The notes under the pieces were generated by a model. It did no database searches. It was not told the origin of the DNA and saw only the letters and a list, made by a program, of their open reading frames with translations. The position numbers and the translations under genes were made by a program. Source: DATFXM01 sp035315885 (GTDB lineage Bacteria > Acidobacteriota > Blastocatellia > UBA7656). Taken from it: 64,000 nucleotides of DNA. Below, in pieces: positions 35,295-43,382 of the stretch (positions are counted from its first letter, which is position 1; every line of letters starts with the position of its first letter). Location: contig DATFXM010000097.1 in the NCBI GenBank assembly GCA_035315885.1, positions 1-64,000 on the forward strand. The letters run 5' to 3'.

Positions 35295-35530
35295 TCTTCA
35301 GACTCTGACTCCTCAAATGGCGCCGGCTTGTACGTTCCGTCGGTTGAGCGGAGCAGAATCTCGACTTTGCGCTCCGCTTCGTCCAGACGCTTCTGACAAT
35401 CACGTGAAAGTTTCACTCCTTGTTCGAACAGCTCGAGAGAAGCCTCCAGGGGAAGATCCCCCGCTTCAAGCTGCTTTACAATGCGCTCAAGCTCATCGAG
35501 TGAAGCTTCAAAACTCTTTTCGCTGCTCAT
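35291..35530 (-). CDS. xseB: Exodeoxyribonuclease VII small subunit
   Basis: The 79-residue protein is helical and matches XseB: SFEASLDELERIVKQLEAGDLPLEASLELFEQGVKL. It forms a complex with XseA that degrades single-stranded DNA. The stop overlaps the ispA start by four bases, and xseA ends 12 bases upstream. Length and position make the call secure. Confidence 0.95.
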   Translation of the reverse strand: MSSEKSFEASLDELERIVKQLEAGDLPLEASLELFEQGVKLSRDCQKRLDEAERKVEILLRSTDGTYKPAPFEESESEE

Positions 35531-35542
35531 GTCCGTGACGGA

Positions 35543-36904
35543 TTACTCCTCCTTGTTTCTCGTACAGTCGAACTGGCCTTCATTGACCCTAACAATAACT
35601 CGATCGCCGGCCCTCACATCTTTCGCGCGTTTTATTGCACGCCCTTTTTCATCAAAGGCAATCGCATAACCTCTTGCAAGTACTGCGAGTGGGGAGAGCG
35701 AATTCAACTTGCCGGCTGCAACCGAAACCCGCTCGCGCTTCGACGTTATCATGCCCTGAGCTACGGAGGCGAACCGGGCGTCCAGAGAGAGCAGCCGCCG
35801 GCGATGCGCGCCCAGCGACCGTGCGAGGTCAGCCTCGCTCAGCCGGGCTGCGAGGATGTTCAAGTTCTCGCGGTGAAGCCGAAGTCTGCGGATGAAAATG
35901 CGCTCGATCGAGTTCAAAGAGAAGTCCAATCCCTGGAGCGCGCTCTGCAACCGAGAACGGAGCGTTTGAAATCCGCGGCTGCGTTCCAGTTCGCCGAGGA
36001 TTGTGCGCGACCGGTTGGTACGCTGTTGCATGGCTCTTACGAGATCTCTAGTCAGGCGTTCGAGGCGCAGGCTCAGCTCGTCGCGCGCGGCAGAAACCAT
36101 TTCCGCGGCGGCCGACGGGGTGGAAGCTCGCAGGTCGGCGACAAAGTCGGCGATCGTGAAGTCCGTTTCATGTCCGACGGCAGAGATAATCGGCACGCGC
36201 GACTTTGCGATAGCCCGCGCGAGCGGTTCTTCGTTGAAGGCCCACAAGTCTTCAATCGAACCGCCGCCGCGGCCGACAATGATCACGTCGACTTCTGCGC
36301 GTCCGTTCAGCAGCCGGATCGCGCGCATGATGTCCTGTGCAGCGCCTTCACCCTGAACGCGGGCGGGAGCGATGAGAATATTCAGTGCCTCGTTGCGCCG
36401 TCGAATCACGCGGAGAATGTCTCGGATCGCGGCTCCGGTAGGCGAGGTGACGACACCTACGCAGCGGGGCAGCAGCGGAAGCTGCCGCTTGCGTTCGGAG
36501 TTGAAGAGGCCTTCGGCAGCCAGTTTGTTCTTGAGTTGTTCAAAGGCAAGCTGGAGCGCGCCCAGTCCAACGGGCTCCATGTGCTCGACCACGAGTTGGT
36601 ATTCGCCTCGAGGTTCGTAGATGGAGATACGTCCGCGGGCTCGAACGTGAAGGCCGTCTTCAGGTTTAAATCGCAACAGTCGGTTTTGCATCCTGAACGA
36701 TGCGCATCGCAAAGAGGCGAATTGATCTTTTAGCGAGAAGTACCAGTGACCGGATGAATGGCGGGTGAAGTTGGAGATTTCGCCTTCGACCCAAACGGTG
36801 AAGAACTCTGCTTCGATTAATGTTTTTATGCGTGCGGTGAGCTCGCTCACCGACAGGGCGCGGCGTCCCTTTGAAAACTGTTCAAAGAAGTCGAGCTGAG
36901 ACAT
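35543..36904 (-). CDS. xseA: Exodeoxyribonuclease VII large subunit
   Basis: The 453-residue protein has the N-terminal OB fold (VWVEGEISNFTRHSSGHWYFSLKD), the catalytic domain with VGVVTSPTGAAIRDI, VIIVGRGGGSIEDLWAFN and SAVGHETDFTIADFVAD, and a coiled-coil C-terminal part that binds XseB. It starts the xseA-xseB-ispA run; the glutaredoxin-like gene is 85 bases upstream in the same direction. Confidence 0.95.
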   Translation of the reverse strand: MSQLDFFEQFSKGRRALSVSELTARIKTLIEAEFFTVWVEGEISNFTRHSSGHWYFSLKDQFASLRCASFRMQNRLLRFKPEDGLHVRARGRISIYEPRGEYQLVVEHMEPVGLGALQLAFEQLKNKLAAEGLFNSERKRQLPLLPRCVGVVTSPTGAAIRDILRVIRRRNEALNILIAPARVQGEGAAQDIMRAIRLLNGRAEVDVIIVGRGGGSIEDLWAFNEEPLARAIAKSRVPIISAVGHETDFTIADFVADLRASTPSAAAEMVSAARDELSLRLERLTRDLVRAMQQRTNRSRTILGELERSRGFQTLRSRLQSALQGLDFSLNSIERIFIRRLRLHRENLNILAARLSEADLARSLGAHRRRLLSLDARFASVAQGMITSKRERVSVAAGKLNSLSPLAVLARGYAIAFDEKGRAIKRAKDVRAGDRVIVRVNEGQFDCTRNKEE

Positions 36905-36989
36905 CGGTCAGCCAGTCGCGGCATTGAGGGAGCCCATAGATGTCAGAACTGGAGCTCTCCTCTTTGATTTGGGATCGGCGAGGTACGGA

Positions 36990-37259
36990 TCAGTCTTCGT
37001 CGTCGCTCTCTACGCCCAGCCGCTCGAGCTCCTTCTGAAGCTTCTTCCAATCGAACGGTTTCAGACTGAAGACTGTGCCATCGATGTCGAAGGTGGGAAC
37101 GACACGCCGCCCGCCATTCGCCTCTTCGACAAATCGAGCTCCGGCGGCTGACTGTTCGATGTCGATCTCTTCGTAAAAAATTCCTTCGTCGTCCAAAAAT
37201 CGCTTGGCCTGATCGCAGTCTCCGCTCCTGGCGGTTGTGTACAGTTTGACTTCAGGCAT
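36990..37259 (-). CDS. Glutaredoxin-like protein with a single active-site cysteine
   Basis: The 89-residue protein has the thioredoxin fold pattern: VKLYTTA, the active-site helix, then VVPTFDIDG with the cis-Pro (54-55). The usual CxxC is changed to S12-G-D-C15, so only the C-terminal cysteine of the pair remains. The tail is acidic (SDDED). GGAG seven bases before the ATG at 37259 supports this start over one eight codons upstream. Canonical dithiol reductase activity is unlikely; a monothiol or redox-sensor role is possible. Confidence 0.8.
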   Translation of the reverse strand: MPEVKLYTTARSGDCDQAKRFLDDEGIFYEEIDIEQSAAGARFVEEANGGRRVVPTFDIDGTVFSLKPFDWKKLQKELERLGVESDDED

Positions 37260-37355
37260 AGCCGCGCTCCGGACGATTTTCAAATGCTGAAAGCCGCTTG
37301 ACAGCGGGATTCTACTACGAACGGTAACCGGAGAAAACCCTAATCAACTGAATTG

Positions 37356-37384
37356 TTGGTCGCGTATTCGTTGTGCGCTATAAT
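37356..37384 (+). promoter_or_regulatory. Promoter of the PEGA-TPR gene
   Basis: A perfect -10 TATAAT (37379-37384) is preceded by TTGGTC (37356-37361) at 17 bases. Transcription would start near 37391, giving a very short leader that still contains GGAG (37395-37398) before the ATG at 37406. Confidence 0.5.
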
Positions 37385-37405
37385 CAGCCCTCGCGGAGTT
37401 GATTT

Positions 37406-38710
37406 ATGTGTTCTACCAAAGAAATTCTCAAGTTGCACCTTGCGTTGTGCTGCCTCTTCATTCTGGTTCCATCGGCCCTGGCTCTGGCTCAGGATCCGTC
37501 TGGCCGGCCAAAAGATGCGGGTAAGAAAAAGACCGGTACCAGGAAGCCGGTTGTCAAAACCGATTCGCAGCCGACCGTGATCCTGACGGTTCTCACCGAT
37601 CCTCCTCAAAGTGCGGTCTACATAAATGGAGAGCGGCGAGGGCAGACCAACGCAGATGGCCGCATCCAGTTTGAGAAGCTTCCGGTCGGGCACTACAGCG
37701 TGGAAGTCCGCAAAGAGGGCTACCACCCGATACTTCGCGGATTCGAAGCCGGATCGGAAGAGCCTACGCTTGTTTTCAAACTCGAGCCGAATCTCGAAGA
37801 TTACCTCAAGCAGTTCGACGCGTTGATGTCCGCAGGTAAGCTCTCGGGTCCGGAGAGCCCGAACGCCATCGAGTTTCTGGACACGCTCTCCAAGAAGTTT
37901 CCGGGACGGCCCGAGGTCGAGAGACTGCGTGTAGTACTTGCGGCCAAGTTTACCGAAGTTGTGCCGCCCGTAGTAACGCACACTGTAGTCGATTGGCGCG
38001 CGGTTACTCGCAACGAACTCTTGCAGGCGCTGAACGGCCTGACCAACGCAACAATGGTCAAGCCAGACGACACGCGATTTCAGGCAGGGGCGGCATACTT
38101 CAGAGGTGTGCTTGCGCTGTACGACTGGCAAACCTCGGGCAGACCTCAAGCTGGCGGGGCGAGCTCTGGCGCGGGCAATCTCGCTTCGGCTCGAAGCGAG
38201 CTCGAGAAGGCGCTGTCGCTGCAGGATTCATTCGCCGCCGCGCGCTATCAGCTCGGAAAGGTGCTGCTGTACTCCTCCGACGGAGCCGCCGCTGAGGCGT
38301 CCTTTCTTCGCGCGAGCCAGGCCGAGCCAGGTTGGTCTCAGCCGCGAACCGGTCTTGGCGAAGCGTACTACCAGATGAGCAAATACAAGGAAGCGATTGA
38401 CGCTTTCAAGAAGGCGCTCGAGATTGAACCGAAGAACGCTACGGCCCAGGCGGGCCTGGGTCTGGCTCGCTGGTCGAAAGGCGAGAAGGATGGAGTAAAG
38501 GACCTCGAACGGGCAGTGCAGATGGATCCAGGATGTGCGGTCGCCCACTTGCACCTTGGAACGGTTTATTCTCAGTCCAAGAGCAAGAAGGACGTCGCCA
38601 AGGCAGAAGGCGAGTTGAAGACCGCAATTCAGTTGAACGCCAACAATCTCGAGTTTGCAAACAGCGACGTCGAGCAGCGTATTGCGGATCTGAAGAAGAA
38701 GAAAAAGTAG
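37406..38710 (+). CDS. Exported PEGA-domain TPR protein
   Basis: The 434-residue protein has a signal peptide (cleavage probably after ALALA, about residue 28) and a basic linker. A PEGA domain follows (about 60-115: TVILTVLTDPPQSAVYINGERRG ... VRKEGY). The C-terminal half (about 235-425) has TPR repeats (AAARYQLGKVLLY, GLGEAYYQMSKYKEAIDAF). It ends in five lysines. It is likely a periplasmic scaffold; PEGA domains are common in surface-associated proteins. A good -10 lies just upstream. Confidence 0.82.
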   Translation: MCSTKEILKLHLALCCLFILVPSALALAQDPSGRPKDAGKKKTGTRKPVVKTDSQPTVILTVLTDPPQSAVYINGERRGQTNADGRIQFEKLPVGHYSVEVRKEGYHPILRGFEAGSEEPTLVFKLEPNLEDYLKQFDALMSAGKLSGPESPNAIEFLDTLSKKFPGRPEVERLRVVLAAKFTEVVPPVVTHTVVDWRAVTRNELLQALNGLTNATMVKPDDTRFQAGAAYFRGVLALYDWQTSGRPQAGGASSGAGNLASARSELEKALSLQDSFAAARYQLGKVLLYSSDGAAAEASFLRASQAEPGWSQPRTGLGEAYYQMSKYKEAIDAFKKALEIEPKNATAQAGLGLARWSKGEKDGVKDLERAVQMDPGCAVAHLHLGTVYSQSKSKKDVAKAEGELKTAIQLNANNLEFANSDVEQRIADLKKKKK

Positions 38711-38754
38711 GCTGGTCCGGGTGCTGGAAAATCAACAAGCCGCACTTCGACGAG

Positions 38755-39597
38755 CTAATTCCATCGCGCTTGTTTCTGCTTGATGGCTTTGAGCTGGTAG
38801 AGAATTAGATCGGCATCCGGCGCTGCAGGCTCGAGCTCAAGATACCGCTCCAGTTCTGCGCGCGCGGCTTTTGTTTCCCCAAGTCGAGCTAGCAACAATC
38901 CTCGGTCCCGGATGTAGGACGGCGAATCCGGATTCACGATGAGCAGACGCTCGACTACCGCAAGCGCCCTTCGATAGTCTGACTTCGAATAGATTCCCAA
39001 CAAGTTCGACAGAGTTCGTGTCAGGACCTGCCTGGCGGTGACTGCCCGAAGATCCTCGGGCTTAAGCTGCGCTTTCCCTCCAGTCACTTTGTTCAATAAC
39101 TGTTCGCAGCCGGCATAGCCCATGACTTCGCCGCAGTTGAAAGGATCGATGTAGATCTCTTGCGATTCGCCAACGTGCTTCGCAATAAAGTGCGCGGGAA
39201 GTCCCACTCCCTTGAGCTCCAGACCTGCAGTGCGGGCGATGTCCATGTACACAATGGTGAGGGTAATGGGTATGCCGGTCCGCCGGTCGATAACTTCGTT
39301 CAGGTAACTATTGCGCGGGTCGTAGTAGTTGTCACGATTTCCATGAAAGCCGAGCTCTTCGAACACGACGTCGTTGATTGCGGCAATGGTCTGCCTCGGT
39401 CCTCTGCAATTTGCTGCGTTCCTGCGGGCAAGCTCGCCGAACTCGTGCAATCGCTCGAGGTATACCGAGACGTCCATCCGCGGATACTCTTCGGCGGCGA
39501 GCCACAGGGCTGCCTCAGCGAGCGAGATCTCTTCGTCTGCCCTGTTGATTGCTGCTGCAAAGCGTAGTCTTGCAGCACACATGGAGGTCGAAGACAT
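38755..39597 (-). CDS. SirB1-family transglutaminase-like protein with TPR
   Basis: The protein (280 residues from the ATG at 39597) carries the SirB1/transglutaminase-like core: FGNRDNYYDPRNS-type segment (HGNRDNYYDPRNSYL), RTGIPITLTIVYMDIA, then VGLPAHFIAK and IYIDPFNCGEV. A TPR-like C-terminus follows (residues about 195-275). SirB1 relatives have no proven catalytic role, and the usual transglutaminase Cys is not evident. The frame is open to a TTG at 39621, and ATGs at 39597 and 39582 compete; none has a clear ribosome site. Confidence 0.8.
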   Translation of the reverse strand: MSSTSMCAARLRFAAAINRADEEISLAEAALWLAAEEYPRMDVSVYLERLHEFGELARRNAANCRGPRQTIAAINDVVFEELGFHGNRDNYYDPRNSYLNEVIDRRTGIPITLTIVYMDIARTAGLELKGVGLPAHFIAKHVGESQEIYIDPFNCGEVMGYAGCEQLLNKVTGGKAQLKPEDLRAVTARQVLTRTLSNLLGIYSKSDYRRALAVVERLLIVNPDSPSYIRDRGLLLARLGETKAARAELERYLELEPAAPDADLILYQLKAIKQKQARWN

Positions 39598-39694
39598 AGC
39601 CGCGGTCCAGTGCGAATGCAATAAAGGCCGAGGCGAACCGGCGCCTCAGCCTTTTAAGATAACCTCAGAATGGGTGTTCTGTCAGTGTCGCGGC

Positions 39695-40699
39695 TTACTT
39701 CTGCGCTGAGCCGGAGTGCGCCGAGCCACCCTTGCCGTTGAAGGTTTGCCAGAGGAAGGCGTACGAGTGGTCTGCGACCGACCTCATGTACTCCCAGCCG
39801 TGATTGCCCGGGAACAAGTGGAATTCATGAACTACTCCCGCCTTTGTCAGCCTTTCGTCGAACGCCTTGTTGCTTTCCTGGAAGCCGTAGCGGTCTTGCT
39901 CGCCGCAGTCAAAGTAGATCTTCAGCCCGGACTTCTTGATGGCGGCGACATTCTTCTCGGCGATATACACCGGATTGGCTGACCTGAAAAACTCCTCGTC
40001 CGGTGGATCCCCGAACGTCTTCCCGATCAGACTAAGGATGAACTTCGAACGTCGATCGTCGCCTTCCGGTTTTGGAAGCTCGAAAAACAGCGCCGCGCTG
40101 TGAGTGGTCACGCTTGAAAACATATCCGGGTGTTTGAACGCTAGAAGCAAAGCGCCCCATCCACCCATTGATATTCCCTGGATCGCCCTGCCACTCCGAT
40201 TGCCTATCGCTCGGTAGTTCTTTTCAATGTAAGGGATCAGGTCGCTGATGAGCGCATCTTCGTAGCGAACGCCTGGTTTCGAGTTCAAGTAGAAGCTATT
40301 CTCTCCCGCCGGTGCCACGATAATGAAGTCGCCAACCTTACCTTCCTCTCGAAGCGATGCAACCTTCGCCGCGATGCCTCGCCGCTCGAACTCCAGTTCG
40401 CTACCAAACATTCCGTGGAGGAAGTACAAAACAGGGAACCGGCGTTTTTCGTCCTTGTCGTAGGAAGGTGGAAGTTGGATCGCAAACTTCAGCTCTTTGC
40501 CTAGTGCCTGCGACTGCAGTGATGCGTACTTCACGCCCGCGTTAGGAAAGTTTTCGGTGGGTCGTTGGCCGTATTCAGGTTGAACGGCAGGGCTGATGCT
40601 TGAGTTGGAGCGTCTGGGCATCAGGTTCGCGGCAAAGCTCGCAGTCAGGGTGATGATTAGCGACAATACGCCTACGCCTACTTGCGCCATAATGTCCAT
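39695..40699 (-). CDS. Exported esterase-D-like alpha/beta hydrolase
   Basis: The 334-residue protein starts with a hydrophobic export segment (residues 1-24). It then shows the putative esterase fold: FPVLYFLHGMFG oxyanion region, nucleophile elbow GISMGG, acid Asp in CGEQDRYGF and His in PGNHGWEYM. This is the layout of esterase D, S-formylglutathione hydrolase and antigen-85-like enzymes. An extracytoplasmic carboxylesterase is the likely role. It begins 14 bases after the AhpD-like gene with GAGG seven bases before the ATG. Confidence 0.85.
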   Translation of the reverse strand: MDIMAQVGVGVLSLIITLTASFAANLMPRRSNSSISPAVQPEYGQRPTENFPNAGVKYASLQSQALGKELKFAIQLPPSYDKDEKRRFPVLYFLHGMFGSELEFERRGIAAKVASLREEGKVGDFIIVAPAGENSFYLNSKPGVRYEDALISDLIPYIEKNYRAIGNRSGRAIQGISMGGWGALLLAFKHPDMFSSVTTHSAALFFELPKPEGDDRRSKFILSLIGKTFGDPPDEEFFRSANPVYIAEKNVAAIKKSGLKIYFDCGEQDRYGFQESNKAFDERLTKAGVVHEFHLFPGNHGWEYMRSVADHSYAFLWQTFNGKGGSAHSGSAQK

Positions 40700-40713
40700 T
40701 AGTTAGCCTCTAG

Positions 40714-41133
40714 TCATCCTCGGAAGCGCGGTCCATCGCTCGGAAAATGGTCGAGATCCATGTTGCCGGCGGCAACGTCCGTCAGATCGATTACCGCTGC
40801 GGCGTTGATTGCCGCGGCAATGCAAATAGTTTCACTTATCTCTTCTTGAGTGGCGCCGGCCTGAATGGCTTTCTTCAAGTGGCCCTCAATGCAACCCTGG
40901 CACTTCGCTACCAGCGACGCGGCGATGGAAATCAACTCTTGAGTCTTTGTGTCGAGATGCTTCTTCTCAGAAAAGTAGATCTCGCGATAAAACTCGCCAT
41001 AAATCCGCCGCATCTTCGGCTCCATCATCGAGTATGATGGCGGCTTTCCCGTTCGCTCCTGAGGATTTGACACGGGAACTTCGAGGTCTGCGGATTCGGT
41101 TGCGTTAGGCTGCTTTGCCATCTTGCTGTCCAT
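40714..41133 (-). CDS. Carboxymuconolactone decarboxylase/AhpD-like protein
   Basis: The 139-residue protein belongs to the AhpD/CMD fold: a helical core with LISIAASLVAKCQGCIEGHLKKAIQAGATQEEI. The CxxC followed by H four residues later is the AhpD-type redox site. AhpD supports peroxide reduction via peroxiredoxin AhpC; no ahpC is adjacent. The first 35 residues are polar and probably flexible. Two ATGs (41133, 41121) are possible starts. The esterase gene follows in the same direction. Confidence 0.87.
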   Translation of the reverse strand: MDSKMAKQPNATESADLEVPVSNPQERTGKPPSYSMMEPKMRRIYGEFYREIYFSEKKHLDTKTQELISIAASLVAKCQGCIEGHLKKAIQAGATQEEISETICIAAAINAAAVIDLTDVAAGNMDLDHFPSDGPRFRG

Positions 41134-41336
41134 TTCGTTTTGAGCGTCTCCTTTGTGGGATTGCCGCTGTGCCTATATACGTGAAAGACCACACCAAAGT
41201 CTCAAAAACGTAATCTGCAGTGTCTCACGATTTGCGCCGAGGATTCAAACGGTTAGCTCACGTATTCTCCTCACCCATCTTTGTAAGAATGTAAAAGTAG
41301 TCATTATCTGAAACAGTAAGCCGACCGGTGCATGCT

Positions 41337-42173
41337 ATGATTTGGCAAAAGGCTGGAATGGGTATGTTGAACGAAAAGGAGCGGGCCTACCGTTACGATC
41401 TCTTTATTTCAAGCGACTGGCGAGAGCGGTTTGATTCGATGGTCGACGATGAGGGCCGGCTCCCCAACGAGGGGCGGATATTAGAGTTGAACTGCGGCAC
41501 CGGAGCTTACTCCACTGAACTCGCCGCTCGCTTGGGAAAGAAAGGGGAGGTTGTAGGCATCGACCCCATCGCGGAACGAGTTGAGATTGCTCGTGCGAAG
41601 GCACAGGTGCAGAAGATCGAGAACGTGACATTTCTTCAGGGCAATGCAGTAGACTTGCCGTTCGCCGGCAGCGAATTCGATGCAGTCATGGCAGACGGCT
41701 CGATGACGCGCGCCAACGAAATCGAGGATGTACTGGCCGAAATGCTGCGCGTAGCGCAGCCGGACGCGCGACTGGTGCTCAAGCTGACTACACATGGCAG
41801 CTTCGACGAGTTCTTCTCGATCTACTGGGAAGCCATGCAGGCCAAGGGCCTAGTGGATCACGTCTGGTCGGAGCTGGAAGCTCTCATAAAGGAAAGGCTG
41901 ACGATATCGGACCTCGAACAGTTGGCAACAAGTGCCGGTCTCCGTCATGTCGAGACATTCTGCCGTAAAGAGGAGTTTCAGTTCGAGGACGCTGATGAAT
42001 TCCTGAACGCTCCGCTTGTTGGAGACCACCTCTTGGAGGACTGGCTGGATATCCTGCCCGAAGGTACTCGCGATGCGATCCTCCGGGAGATGGCTGCGAT
42101 AATCGATCGGGAGAGGTCCGGCGCTCCATTCGACCTTTCGATAAAGGCGACGTTGCTGGTCGGAGTCAAGTAA
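41337..42173 (+). CDS. Class I SAM-dependent methyltransferase
   Basis: The protein (278 residues from 41337) has the Rossmann methyltransferase motifs: ILELNCGTGAYSTELAARL (motif I), VVGIDPIAERVEIARAKA (motif post I), VTFLQGNAVDLPF and a late VLKLTTHG strand. The C-terminal 100 residues form an extra helical region. Its substrate is unknown. GTG at 41328 and ATGs at 41337, 41358 and 41364 are possible starts; only the last has a GGAA upstream, so the first ten residues are uncertain. It stands alone on the plus strand. Confidence 0.82.
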   Translation: MIWQKAGMGMLNEKERAYRYDLFISSDWRERFDSMVDDEGRLPNEGRILELNCGTGAYSTELAARLGKKGEVVGIDPIAERVEIARAKAQVQKIENVTFLQGNAVDLPFAGSEFDAVMADGSMTRANEIEDVLAEMLRVAQPDARLVLKLTTHGSFDEFFSIYWEAMQAKGLVDHVWSELEALIKERLTISDLEQLATSAGLRHVETFCRKEEFQFEDADEFLNAPLVGDHLLEDWLDILPEGTRDAILREMAAIIDRERSGAPFDLSIKATLLVGVK

Positions 42174-42197
42174 CGCTTCAGTACGACCGGCCTGTGC

Positions 42198-42629
42198 TTA
42201 CCACGGCAATCTGCCGGACTTCACGATGTAGACCGCGTAGCACACCTGGGCAATAATCGCGAGAAGCCCGATGACGAAACCGGCGGTGGCTTGCCCACGA
42301 CCCTCTTCGACAGAGTTTCTCTGCAACGCCTTGAGCGCCAGAATGCTGAAAATCACTCCCGTGATTCCAAACACAAAGCCAATGCCCGGACAGAAGAAGC
42401 TGCACAACCCCAGAACGACCGAGTTGTTTGCGCGCTCTTTTGCGTCTTCGACTTCCTGGAAATAATCGACGCGTGCTGCGACTTGTCGGATCTTCTTGCC
42501 ACGAGATTCGAGAGCCGGCGCCTTCTCGTCGAACAGCGTGCCGACCTTAGCGCCACAGTGTTCACACTGGGCAATTCCAACTTGAATGGGCATCCCACAT
42601 TCGGAACAGGTTTTTGCGAGTGATGGCAT
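42198..42629 (-). CDS. Zinc-ribbon protein with DUF4190-like membrane domain
   Basis: The 143-residue protein opens with a zinc ribbon (TCSECGMPI ... CEHCGAKVG). Then come a charged linker and two hydrophobic segments (about 72-98 and 115-138) of the DUF4190 type, with glycine-rich, small-residue helices and the short loop LQRNSVEEGRG. Its role is unknown. It is convergent with the methyltransferase gene. Its leader can form an 8-bp stem GGGGTCTA / TAGACCCC (42690-42649). Confidence 0.78.
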   Translation of the reverse strand: MPSLAKTCSECGMPIQVGIAQCEHCGAKVGTLFDEKAPALESRGKKIRQVAARVDYFQEVEDAKERANNSVVLGLCSFFCPGIGFVFGITGVIFSILALKALQRNSVEEGRGQATAGFVIGLLAIIAQVCYAVYIVKSGRLPW

Positions 42630-42835
42630 ATCGTGTCTCGCTTTTCCGGGGGTCTATTGATTCGAGGGGCGATGCTTCGGGGTAGACCCCGTTTGTAGCA
42701 CAACTACTTGTTCGGTTCAAGATTTGAATTGGACGAAACGACGCAAATAGAGACTTTTAGGCCCCGTTATCACAAGCTGCGGATTGATTTTTGATACCCT
42801 ATTGCATTGCCGTGGGGAGTTGTGGTACAAATAAG

Positions 42836-42880
42836 TCACTGAAAGCAGCAATTGAGGTGCCTCCTCAATTCCTGAAGTGA
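42836..42880 (+). ncRNA. Stem-loop preceding a terminator; candidate small RNA
   Basis: AATTGAGG (42850-42857) pairs perfectly with CCTCAATT (42863-42870) around a 5-nt loop. An outer helix TCACT (42836-42840) / AGTGA (42876-42880) encloses an asymmetric internal loop. The terminator at 42892-42937 follows 11 bases later, and no reading frame is evident on the plus strand. The most economical reading is a short untranslated RNA of about 130-160 nt ending at the terminator. No convincing promoter was found, and no known family was recognised. Confidence 0.4.
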
Positions 42881-42891
42881 GCGGAATGGTA

Positions 42892-42937
42892 GAGGACGAG
42901 TAGCTGGATGTGCAGTGCTCGTCCTCATTTTTTATTT
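42892..42937 (+). terminator. Strong intrinsic terminator not attached to a gene
   Basis: GAGGACGAG (42892-42900) pairs perfectly with CTCGTCCTC (42918-42926), and ATTTTTTATTT follows. The nearest upstream gene on this strand is the methyltransferase ending at 42173, and the intervening zinc-ribbon gene is on the opposite strand. The terminator therefore probably ends an independent non-coding transcript. Confidence 0.85.
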
Positions 42938-43100
42938 CCAGCCACCTGTCTTCCACCGGGCTGCCACTCTTGAGCGAATTATCCCTACTTCGACGCGTCT
43001 CATGAGGAAATGCTTGCTGGGGAACTAAGGCGTCGTGTAACATACGCCAAGGTTGAGGGCTTCTGCTAGGTTAGTGCTTGGTCTGTTAATTTGAACCAAC

Positions 43101-43253
43101 GCTACGGAAACGGGGGCCGGAGGAATTTGCCGGCAGGCGCGGTGCCCCACATTGATCGGGGATGCATAATGCCGGCCCTGAGGTCACCCACCTGTCTTGG
43201 ACAGGTCCAGAATTAGCAGGCGACACGGCTGTGCGGTGCCCTCACACCGTAGT
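43101..43253 (+). ncRNA. Highly structured intergenic element upstream of ftsY
   Basis: A closed multi-helix structure can be drawn by eye. GCTACGG (43101-43107) pairs with CCGTAGT (43247-43253). GGGGGC (43112-43117) pairs with GCCCTC (43238-43243). GCCGGCA (43129-43135) pairs with TGCCGGC (43170-43176) and encloses CCCC/GGGG (43145-43148 / 43158-43161). ACCTGTC (43190-43196) pairs with GACAGGT (43200-43206). No open frame or terminator accompanies it. It does not match the 4.5S/SRP, tmRNA, RNase P or FMN, cobalamin, TPP and SAM riboswitch cores. The strand is not proven. Confidence 0.45.
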
Positions 43254-43382
43254 ACCACCGCCACGAGATGGAAACACAGTCCTCGAGAGCCCAGGTTTGA
43301 CCCTCTTTCGACAGCGCTGATAACCTTCTGACGTCGTCACTGAACATACGTTCGAGTCCACGACTGAACCTATAAACCTACT

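Noticed and set aside
35804..36733. 309-codon plus-strand frame opposite xseA
   Set aside because: Antisense shadow of a well-identified exonuclease subunit.
37340..38149. 269-codon minus-strand frame opposite the PEGA-TPR gene
   Set aside because: Shadow of a gene with signal peptide, PEGA and TPR repeats; its own translation has no recognisable pattern.
43181..43240. SRP (4.5S) RNA near ftsY, suggested by CAGGTCC ... AGCAG
   Set aside because: The GGAA tetraloop and its flanking pairs are missing (AGAATT instead), so the resemblance is not enough; the region is kept as an unassigned structured element.
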